The position numbers were made by a program, and so were the translations under genes. Source: Gaiellasilicea sp037720595 (GTDB lineage: Bacteria; Actinomycetota; Thermoleophilia; Gaiellales; Gaiellaceae). From it: a stretch of DNA of 64,000 nt. Shown here one piece after another: positions 42,292 to 49,320 of the stretch (positions are counted from its first letter, which is position 1; each line of letters starts with the position of its first letter). The notes under the pieces are model-generated. The model searched no databases. It saw nothing but the letters and a program-made list of their open reading frames with translations, and was not told the origin of the DNA. The stretch is from contig JBBJLW010000006.1 in NCBI GenBank assembly GCA_037720595.1, positions 1 through 64,000 on the forward strand. Reading direction: 5' to 3'.

Positions 42292-43202
42292 CAGTCGATC
42301 TCCTCGCCGGTGAGGAGGACGAAGACGTCCTCGAGGTTGGTCGGCCGTCGCTCGCCCTCGGGAGCGCGCCCGTCGGCTCCCTCGACGCCGAGCACGGAGA
42401 CGCTCGTGCCCGTGCGCCGTGTGCGGAAGCCCGCGGTTGCGGCTGCCGCCTCCACTTCTCCGAGCTTCGCCGGCGAGCCGTAGACCTCGACTGCTTCGCT
42501 GCCGGCGTGCTCCGCGACGAGCTGAGCCGGCGGGCCGGACGCGACGGCGCTGCCGTGAGCCATGATCAGCACGGTGTCGGCCAGGCGCTGCGCCTCCTCG
42601 ATGTAGTGCGTCGACATCAGGATCGTCGTCCCCTCGGCGCGGAGCGCATCGATCAGTGCCCAGAGCTCCTGGCGCACCTGCGGGTCGAGCCCCACCGTGG
42701 GCTCGTCGAGCAGGAGAAGTCGCGGCCTGTGCACGAGTGCACGTGCGATCAGGAGCCTCCTGCGCATCCCGCCGGAGAGCTTGTCGACGCGGGTGTCGCG
42801 TCGGTCGCCGAGATTGGCGATCCCAATCGCACGCTCGATTGCCTCGCGCCGCTCCGCGCGACCGACGCGGTAGAGGTACGAGAAGACGCGCAGGTTCTGC
42901 TCGACGGTCAGCGTCACGTCCAGGTTGTCGAGCTGCGGCACGACGCCGCATTGCGCGCGCGCGGCCTTCGACTCTGCGGGGAGCGTGAAGCCGAGCACCT
43001 CGATCTCTCCCTCGTCCGCGATCGACTGGGCCGTGAGGAGTCGCATCGTCGTCGACTTGCCGGCGCCGTTCGGCCCGAGCAGGCCCACGCACGTCCCCTC
43101 GGGTACGTCGAGATCGAGCGCGTTCACGGCGATGATCGAGCCGTAGCGCTTGACGGCGCCGCGGAGTCGAATGGCGAGCGAAGCGGTCACGGGTTTCAGC
43201 AT
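42291..43202 (-). CDS. ABC-2 type exporter ATP-binding protein
   Basis: 303 aa from ATG 43202. Walker A GLLGPNGAGKST, Q-loop VVPQLDNLD, signature LSGGMRRRLLIARAL, Walker B LLLLDEPTVGLDP and the H-loop STHYIEEA are intact, as in NodI/DrrA-type ATPases, with the usual C-terminal extension ending LEDVFVLLTGEEID. Its start is within 25 nt of the divergent lytic transglycosylase start, so their promoters overlap coding DNA. Confidence 0.93.
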   Translation of the reverse strand: MLKPVTASLAIRLRGAVKRYGSIIAVNALDLDVPEGTCVGLLGPNGAGKSTTMRLLTAQSIADEGEIEVLGFTLPAESKAARAQCGVVPQLDNLDVTLTVEQNLRVFSYLYRVGRAERREAIERAIGIANLGDRRDTRVDKLSGGMRRRLLIARALVHRPRLLLLDEPTVGLDPQVRQELWALIDALRAEGTTILMSTHYIEEAQRLADTVLIMAHGSAVASGPPAQLVAEHAGSEAVEVYGSPAKLGEVEAAAATAGFRTRRTGTSVSVLGVEGADGRAPEGERRPTNLEDVFVLLTGEEID

Positions 43203-43224
43203 GCCAGTCGGCGGATCGGCGAGG

Positions 43225-44034
43225 ATGCGGCTGGTGTTCTCCTTCGTCGTTGCTGCCGCAATTGCGCTCTCAGCCCCGCCGCCGCCGACCGTGGCGCTTC
43301 CTACGAGCGCTGTCGGCACCGCTGAGCGCCTGGCCGTCGCCACGGGAATGCTGCAAGGCGAGCTCGCGGACTGGCGCAAGAGCGGCGCGCCACGGCCGCC
43401 GCGTGACCTACGCCTCTGGGCGCTCTACCAACAGCGCCTCTACCTTGCGCTCGGACTGGCACCCTGGTCGTTCGCCGACGCGGTCGTGGCCCAGCTCCCG
43501 ACGAGATTCCGCACCGATGCACGCGACCTGATCGTCGCCAGGCGCTCGCTCGTCCGGCTGACGCCGCCGACGACGCTGCCGCTCTCCGCCTTCCGCACCG
43601 GGCCTGCCGAGCCCGCTGACCGGCTCTTGGCGCACTACCGGGAGGCACAACGGCGCTTTGGAGTGCCGTGGGAACTGCTCGCCGCCGTCAACTTCGTCGA
43701 ATCAGCCTTCGGCAAGGTCCGTTCGCGCAGCACCGCCGGCGCACAGGGGCCGATGCAGTTCCTGCCGGCGACGTGGCGCGCCTACGGCCTCGGCGGCGAC
43801 ATCGACGACCCGCGCGAATCGATCCTCGGCGCCGCCAACCTCCTTCGAGCTTCCGGCGCACCCGGTGACCTCCGGCGGGCGCTCTTCGCTTACAACCATT
43901 CCTCGCTGTACGTCGACGCGGTTCTCGCCTATTCCCGTGTGATGCGCCGCGACGTCAGTGCGTTCTACGGCTTTCACGCCTGGCAGGTCTTCGTGCGCAC
44001 CCCGAGCGGCTATCGCCGGCTCACGGACGTCTAG
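43225..44034 (+). CDS. Secreted lytic transglycosylase (SLT domain)
   Basis: 269 aa from ATG 43225 (MRLVFSFVVAAAIALSAPP); an ATG at 43201 overlaps the divergent ATPase start codon. A signal peptide is followed by a helical spacer and a C-terminal SLT domain: WELLAAVNFVESAFGKV with the catalytic Glu, then TAGAQGPMQFLPATWRAYG and FAYNHSSLYVDAVL. It should cleave glycan strands in the wall. It directly borders the first tRNA-Gly fragment and so marks the left edge of the accessory region. Confidence 0.88.
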   Translation: MRLVFSFVVAAAIALSAPPPPTVALPTSAVGTAERLAVATGMLQGELADWRKSGAPRPPRDLRLWALYQQRLYLALGLAPWSFADAVVAQLPTRFRTDARDLIVARRSLVRLTPPTTLPLSAFRTGPAEPADRLLAHYREAQRRFGVPWELLAAVNFVESAFGKVRSRSTAGAQGPMQFLPATWRAYGLGGDIDDPRESILGAANLLRASGAPGDLRRALFAYNHSSLYVDAVLAYSRVMRRDVSAFYGFHAWQVFVRTPSGYRRLTDV

Positions 44035-44038
44035 AGAG

Positions 44039-44080
44039 AGCGGATGATGGGACTCGAACCCACGACCTTCTGCATGGCAA
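44039..44080 (-). repeat. tRNA-Gly(GCC) 3' fragment, copy 1 (att-like direct repeat)
   Basis: On the minus strand this 42-bp unit spans tRNA positions 32-73: loop TTGCCAT (anticodon GCC), GCAGA, variable AGGTC, T-arm GTGGG-TTCGAAT-CCCAT, acceptor CATCCGC and discriminator T. The 5' half is absent on the adjoining side. An identical copy lies at 52569-52610. This is the expected footprint of integration in a tRNA gene. Confidence 0.8.
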
Positions 44081-44379
44081 ATGGGAGCAGCGTTCGCGCC
44101 CGTTCGCACCCGTTCGCTGAAAGCCCGGATTTGCGGGTCATCCTCAAACGCGACCGAACACAGGCGAACCCGAACGAACTCCGAGCGTGACCATGGTGAC
44201 CACGGCCCCCAGGTCTCAAAGGCGGCCGTGAGCTCTCCCCCGGCCTCATACGGCGTCAGCCAGAGCAGCGATCCGGCGCCGCGCAAAGACGGGTACCGGT
44301 GGCTCCTTTCGCCCCGGAACGGTGGAGGCGGCCGTGATCGAGGCGGTGTGAGAAGCGGCTTCGTCTAGCGGGGCCGCGC
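44081..44379. other. Gap with short tandem repeats
   Basis: No gene seen. A 10-bp unit close to CGTTCGCNCC is repeated three times at 44091-44120 beside the att-like fragment. The rest shows no recognisable site until the promoter of the cyclase gene. Confidence 0.5.
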
Positions 44380-44408
44380 TTGTTGTGGCTGGGGATGCGG
44401 TCTAGCCT
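44380..44408 (+). promoter_or_regulatory. Promoter of cyclase gene 1
   Basis: TTGTTG (44380-44385), a 17-nt spacer and TAGCCT (44403-44408), ending 6 nt before ATG 44415, so a leaderless mRNA is likely. Confidence 0.55.
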
Positions 44409-44414
44409 CGTGCC

Positions 44415-47387
44415 ATGCTGGTTTGCCCGAACTGCAGGCACGACAACCGCGAGGGCGCCAGGTTCTGCGAGGAGTGTGGCTTCTCGTTCGCGGCGGTGCC
44501 GGCGCGGGCGCACGAGCAGCGCAAGACGGTGACTGTGTTGTTCTGCGACCTGGCCGGTTCGACCGCCCTCGGGGAGACGATCGATCCCGAAAGGCTGCGG
44601 GCGCTGCTTGCGCGGTACTTCGAGCGGATGAAGGCGATCGTGGAGCGGCACGGCGGCAGCATGGAGAAGTTCATCGGGGACGCGGTGATGGCGGTGTTCG
44701 GTGTGCCGCTGGTGCACGAGGATGACGCGCTGCGGGCGGTGCGCTCGGCGGTCGAGATGCGGGACGCGCTGCCCGGGCTGGGGCTGGAGGGGCGGATCGG
44801 CGTGATGACGGGCGAGGTGGTGACTGGGACGGAGGAGCGGCTGGCGACCGGTGATCCGGTAAATGTGGCGGCGCGGCTGGAGCAGGCGGCCCGGCCGGGC
44901 GAGGTGCTGATCGGGCAGCCGACGCTAGCGCTCGTACGCGACGCAGTCGAAGTCGAGCCGGTCGAGCCGTTCCTGCTGAAGGGCAAGGCCCAGCCGGTTC
45001 CCGCCTACCGGCTCCTGCGCGTGGGCGACCAGGAGCGGCGACACGATGCGTTGTTTGTGGGACGTGAGCGCGAGCTCGCGTTCGTGCGGGAAGCCTGGGA
45101 GCGTGTGAAGGCCGAGCAGCGCTGCGAGCTGGTCACGATCCTCGGCGATGCCGGCGTCGGCAAGTCTCGCCTCGTCGCGGAGGTTCTGGCTTCGGTCGAG
45201 GCGACCGTCGTGCGCGGCCGCTGCCTTCCCTACGGCGAGGGGATCACCTACTGGCCGGTGGTCGAAGTGCTGAAGCAGCTCGACCTGGTGCCCTCGGACG
45301 AGGCCGCCGCAGCGGCGATCCGCTCGCTGCTCGGGGAGAGCGAAGCGGCGACCTCGGCAGAGGAGATCGCCTGGGCCTTCCGCAAGACGCTGGAGCAGGC
45401 TGCGGTGGAGCGGCCGCTCGTGGTCGTCTTCGACGACATCCAGTGGGGCGAGGAGACCTTCTGCGACCTGATCGAGCACGTCGCGCTCCTCTCCGCGGGC
45501 GCGGCGATCTTGCTGCTCTGCATCGCGCGTCCGGAGCTCACTGAGCGCCGCCCCGCCTGGCCGGTGACGCTTCGGCTGGGGCCCCTGGGCGACGAGGACG
45601 TCGATGAGCTGATCGCGGAGCGCATTCCCGTCGAGCTGCGCGAGAGGATCGCTCGGGCGGCGGGCGGCAACCCGCTCTTTGTCGAGGAGATGCTGGCGAT
45701 GGCCGGCGAGGCAGAGGGCGCGGTGGTCGTCCCGCCCACCCTCCAGGCGCTGCTTGCGGCACGCCTGGATCAGCTCGAGACGGCCGAGCGGAGCGTGCTC
45801 GAGCGGGGCGCGATCGAGGGAGAGATCTTCCATCGCGGTGCCGTCCAGGCGCTCGCACCCGAGGAAACCCAGGTGACCCCGCGCCTGGCCGCGCTCGTCC
45901 GCAAGGAGCTGATCAGGCCGGACCGGCCGCAGCTCGCGGGCGAAGACGGCTTCCGCTTCCGCCACCTCGTGCTCCGCGACGCCGCCTACGAGGCGCTCCC
46001 GAAAGCCGTGCGCGCAGACCTCCACCAGCGCTTCGCAGCCTGGCTGGAGGCCCACGGGGCCGAGCTCGTCGAGCTGGACGAGCTCCTCGGCTACCACCTC
46101 GAGCAGGCCTGCCGCTACCACGCCGAGCTCGGAACGCCGGTCGACGGGATGTTGGCCACCGCCGCCACCCGCCGGCTGACCGCCGCCGGCCGCCGCGCGC
46201 AGCTCCGGTCCGACTACGCCGCCGCCGTGAGCCTGTATGAGCGCGCCACCGCGCTCGTGCCCCCGGCCGAGCTCGACCTCGCCCTCGAAACCAAGCTCGT
46301 CGACTCCCTGTTCTGGGGAGGCAAGGGCGCCGACGCCCTCCGGCGCGCCGATTCCGTCGCCGCACGTGCCTCCGCGGCGGGCGACCAGGTGGGTGAGCTG
46401 TGCGGGAGGATCCAGGCGGGCGTGTTCCGCATCAGCCTCGAGCCCGAGGGCGCGACCGAGAAGCTGGACGCGCTCGTCCGGCAGGCGCTGCCGGTGTTCG
46501 ACGCCGTGGGCGACGACGTCGCCCTCTACACCGCCTACCAGGCGCTCGGACAGGTGGCGAACATACGCGGGCAGTGGGACGCAGCGCTGGAGGCGTACGA
46601 GCGGGCTGCCGGCCACGCTCGGCAGGCGGGCCTGCCGGATCAGTTACTTGCGTGGCGTTCTGCCTGTTCCCTCTACGGCACGACACCCGTGTCAGGACTG
46701 CTGGCGTGGCTTGACGAGCACGAGCCACGGGAGCCGCTGAATTACTGGCTCCGTGCGCGGCGAGCCGTCGCGCTGGCGATGCTCGGTCGCTTCGACGAGG
46801 CGCGTGCGATCCTCGCCGAGACACGTGCGGAGCTGGCCGAGCGCGGCGCGGTAATGAAACTCGCGGCGATCTGCATGGATTCGGCCGACGTCCACATGTG
46901 GGCCGGCGATCCCGCCGCCGCCGCCAAGCTCGGAGCAGACGCGTGCAGGCTGCTCGATGACCTAGGGGACAAGACCATGCTGTCGAACGCGGCGGGGACG
47001 CTCGCGGGGGCGCTCTGCGCGCTCGGCCGGCTCGAGGAGGCAGACGCTTGGGCCGACCGTGCGGCGGAGCTCGGCGCCAGCGACGATGCTTGGACACAGA
47101 TGCTCTGGCGGCAGGTCAGGGCGAAGGTGCTCGCGCGTCGCGGCAGGCTTGCCGAGGCGGAGCGGCTCGCCCGTGAGGCGGTGGCTGTCGGCGAGGAAAC
47201 CGACATGCTCGGCGCGCAGGGAGATACGTACGCCGACCTCGCCGAGGTGCTCCTGCTCGCCGGGAAGCCCGACGAGGCAGCCGCCGCCATCGAGCAGGCA
47301 CTCGAACGTTACGAGCGCAAGGGCAACCTCGTCTCGGCGCAGCGCACGCAGACGCGCCTCGCCGAGCTTCAGGCCACAGCGCCATGA
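44415..47387 (+). CDS. Zinc-ribbon / class III nucleotide cyclase / AAA ATPase / TPR regulator, copy 1
   Basis: 990 aa. An N-terminal zinc ribbon (CPNCRHDNREGARFCEECG) leads to a class III cyclase domain with metal Asp residues in VLFCDLAGST and KFIGDAVMAVFG and the NVAARLEQAA helix. An AAA-type domain starts near 215 with VGRERELAF, Walker A ILGDAGVGKSR and a Walker-B-like VVVFDDIQWGEE. The remainder is TPR-like helices. The layout is that of adenylate-cyclase-linked signalling ATPases; no DNA-binding domain is seen. Output is probably cAMP made in response to a ligand sensed by the TPR part. Confidence 0.88.
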   Translation: MLVCPNCRHDNREGARFCEECGFSFAAVPARAHEQRKTVTVLFCDLAGSTALGETIDPERLRALLARYFERMKAIVERHGGSMEKFIGDAVMAVFGVPLVHEDDALRAVRSAVEMRDALPGLGLEGRIGVMTGEVVTGTEERLATGDPVNVAARLEQAARPGEVLIGQPTLALVRDAVEVEPVEPFLLKGKAQPVPAYRLLRVGDQERRHDALFVGRERELAFVREAWERVKAEQRCELVTILGDAGVGKSRLVAEVLASVEATVVRGRCLPYGEGITYWPVVEVLKQLDLVPSDEAAAAAIRSLLGESEAATSAEEIAWAFRKTLEQAAVERPLVVVFDDIQWGEETFCDLIEHVALLSAGAAILLLCIARPELTERRPAWPVTLRLGPLGDEDVDELIAERIPVELRERIARAAGGNPLFVEEMLAMAGEAEGAVVVPPTLQALLAARLDQLETAERSVLERGAIEGEIFHRGAVQALAPEETQVTPRLAALVRKELIRPDRPQLAGEDGFRFRHLVLRDAAYEALPKAVRADLHQRFAAWLEAHGAELVELDELLGYHLEQACRYHAELGTPVDGMLATAATRRLTAAGRRAQLRSDYAAAVSLYERATALVPPAELDLALETKLVDSLFWGGKGADALRRADSVAARASAAGDQVGELCGRIQAGVFRISLEPEGATEKLDALVRQALPVFDAVGDDVALYTAYQALGQVANIRGQWDAALEAYERAAGHARQAGLPDQLLAWRSACSLYGTTPVSGLLAWLDEHEPREPLNYWLRARRAVALAMLGRFDEARAILAETRAELAERGAVMKLAAICMDSADVHMWAGDPAAAAKLGADACRLLDDLGDKTMLSNAAGTLAGALCALGRLEEADAWADRAAELGASDDAWTQMLWRQVRAKVLARRGRLAEAERLAREAVAVGEETDMLGAQGDTYADLAEVLLLAGKPDEAAAAIEQALERYERKGNLVSAQRTQTRLAELQATAP

Positions 47388-47874
47388 TGAGCGCGGCCCG
47401 AGATACCGGTGCGCTGGTGTCACACCGACAGCCCTGCGCAGTTGGCGCGAGCAGCGTCTGATTGGCAGCGAACTCGGATCTGTCGGTGAGGTTTCGATCG
47501 TGAAGCCGCGGTGGGTCCAGCCGTCGAGGTAGCGCTCGACGTCTTTGCGGTTGTAAGCGGCAACTGTTGGCGCGAGCAGCCCGAGCCGCTCGCCCCAAAC
47601 CAGCTAACGCGGGACGATGCGGTAAACGTCGAGGTAATTCGATCGACGGCGGGCGCTCGCCAAAGCCTGCTTCCTCAAGGGCAGCGGCGACCTTCTCGCC
47701 CCGGGCCTCGGCCTGCTTCCTGGGAGCGATTGGTCGTGTTACGTCGCCGAAGCGATCATCCGGCGGCGGCGGTGTCATTTCTCGACGCGTGGAGCACGGT
47801 TGGAGATCTCGATCCCAACGCCCATGAGAATCCCCCGGAAGGTTATTCGGCGAATTGCCGAGCTCAAGTGCGGT
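47388..47874 (-). pseudogene. Decayed ORF, not identified
   Basis: On the minus strand the frame opening at ATG 47778 (MTPPPPDDRFGDVTRP) runs to about 47640. After a shift of frame it continues as YLDVYRIVPR, a stop, and then GLLAPTVAAYNRKDVERYLD to about 47490. The helical, protein-like composition on both sides of the breaks suggests a lost gene of about 110 residues. No family recognised. Nothing else is seen in the gap between the cyclase gene and the membrane-protein gene. Confidence 0.35.
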
Positions 47875-48624
47875 CTAGCGGAGGATGCGACTGGACTCGG
47901 CGACGAGGTCGATACCGGCGATGACGGCAATGGCGGCGAGCCCGGCCGGCACGACGATTCGGCCGACCTGAAGCAACCGCTCCCGCCCACCCGCGCGCCT
48001 GACGAGGAACGCAGCGGCAGCGACGAGCGCGGCGGGAACGAGGGCAAACGTCGAGCCGAGCGAAGCGACGACGACAAGGACGGTGAGCCGGCGATCCCGC
48101 CAGGCACCGTCGCCGTCCCAGCGCTCCACGAGCAGCACGACGAGCGCCGCCGCGACCCCTGGGAGCAGGACGAACAGCGCGATCGCGAGCAAGGCAGGCG
48201 AGATGAGCGTGAAGTCGACTCCGTCCCCGTGTACGAAGCCAAAGCCTCCGACGAGCGCCGCGAAGCCAACCCACAGCGGGAGCCTGAGGCGACTCGGGAT
48301 CACCGTGCGAACAGCAGCGTAAAGCACGCCGTTCATGGCCCCCAGCGCGGTCATCGCGAACAGAAGGTTGAAGGTCTGCAGTGAGATGACGCCGATCTCG
48401 AAGCCGTCGTCCGAGGTCACGCCGAGCACGAGGTCGCTCGAGGTCAGCCGCAGGAGCAGCATCGCGAGGCGGCCGCCGATCCCACCCACGAGAAACCCGG
48501 CGATCGCCCCTGCTGCGGCGCCGACCAGCACCCACCAGACGATCAGGGAGAACTCGTCGCGAACGGCGAACCGCCGCCTGCGCGTGCGCTCTTGCGGTAC
48601 CACCACTCCGGGAACGTCGGTCAC
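47875..48624 (-). CDS. Polytopic membrane protein, unknown function
   Basis: 249 aa from GTG 48624 (VTDVPGVVVPQERTRRRR). A basic cytosolic N-terminus is followed by about six helices, with a Gly-rich GAIAGFLVGGIGGRLAML segment in the first and LSPALLAIALFVLLPGVAAAL-like hydrophobic stretches later. No catalytic motif. A TTGTGA-17-TACGAT promoter lies just upstream. Confidence 0.65.
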   Translation of the reverse strand: MTDVPGVVVPQERTRRRRFAVRDEFSLIVWWVLVGAAAGAIAGFLVGGIGGRLAMLLLRLTSSDLVLGVTSDDGFEIGVISLQTFNLLFAMTALGAMNGVLYAAVRTVIPSRLRLPLWVGFAALVGGFGFVHGDGVDFTLISPALLAIALFVLLPGVAAALVVLLVERWDGDGAWRDRRLTVLVVVASLGSTFALVPAALVAAAAFLVRRAGGRERLLQVGRIVVPAGLAAIAVIAGIDLVAESSRILR

Positions 48625-48632
48625 CCGCTGCG

Positions 48633-48661
48633 ATCGTAATCCGCCAGGTAGCGGCTCACAA
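48633..48661 (-). promoter_or_regulatory. Promoter of the membrane-protein gene
   Basis: Minus strand TTGTGA (48656-48661), 17-nt spacer, TACGAT (48633-48638), then 8 nt to GTG 48624. Confidence 0.5.
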
Positions 48662-48716
48662 GTTCCCGGTCCTGCAAATGTTGACCTAAAGAGCCAACAG
48701 ATGAGAGAGTCCGCCG

Positions 48717-49045
48717 ATGACCAGAGCAAGAGCCGCGCGGCTGCTCGGTGGTTTCCTCGGTCTGACCTACATCGTCCTAGGGCTCGTCGAGTCCACGATC
48801 GCCACCCGTGGCAGCGACCCCATCGTCTTCTTCTGGTGCCCCGCTCTGTGCGGTGGGGCGCGCTCGTCCTGACGGGCATGTTCAAGGTCCTAAGGCCGCC
48901 GATGCCCTCGATCGGACTCGTAACGGTGGGGGTGCTGGCGGGTGGCCTGGCGACCGTCTGGACGATCGTGGGGCCGATCCTCTCGATCGCCTTGATCGTG
49001 CTCTGCATCAGCCGTTCACCCGCACAGTCGACAACCACCGCCTGA
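48717..49045 (+). pseudogene. Frameshifted small membrane protein
   Basis: From ATG 48717 the frame encodes TRARAARLLGGFLGLTYIVL and more, ending prematurely at 48870. A second frame picks up near 48842 as RSVRWGALVLTGMFKV and continues through two helices (VTVGVLAGGLATVWTIVGP) to TGA 49043-49045. One base lost or gained near 48840 would restore a protein of about 109 aa with three helices. It may be a pseudogene or an assembly error. Confidence 0.5.
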
Positions 49046-49320
49046 CGCTCCCACGGCGCCGGCGCCGCATTGACAAGCCACAGCCGCGGACTCCGAAGGA
49101 CAGCGAGGACGCGTTGCGGTGTTTCGGCTGGTGTTCGGACGCTCCGGAGCGTCTGCCAAGAGTGGTCTGGGCTTGATGCATTCGACGATTGGCGCGCAAA
49201 TCGAATCTGCTGCGTCGCTGACCGGACAGATCGTCACGAAGGGCCCACGCAAGGAGCGGACGGGCGGAGGGGTCGTCGTCAATGTCTACTGGCTACGGGG
49301 CAACCTCCCATGTTCCAGAA
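49046..49320. other. Gap with a 16-bp palindrome
   Basis: No gene recognised. GACGCTCCGGAGCGTC at 49138-49153 is a perfect 16-bp palindrome of unknown use, downstream of both flanking convergent units. Confidence 0.5.

Noticed and set aside
44039..44080. Functional tRNA-Gly gene
   Set aside because: Only positions 32-73 are present; no complementary acceptor or D-arm sequence adjoins, so it cannot fold as a tRNA.
49138..49153. 16-bp palindrome as a terminator
   Set aside because: No loop and no T-tract, and neither neighbouring gene ends close to it in the right direction; left as an unexplained palindrome.
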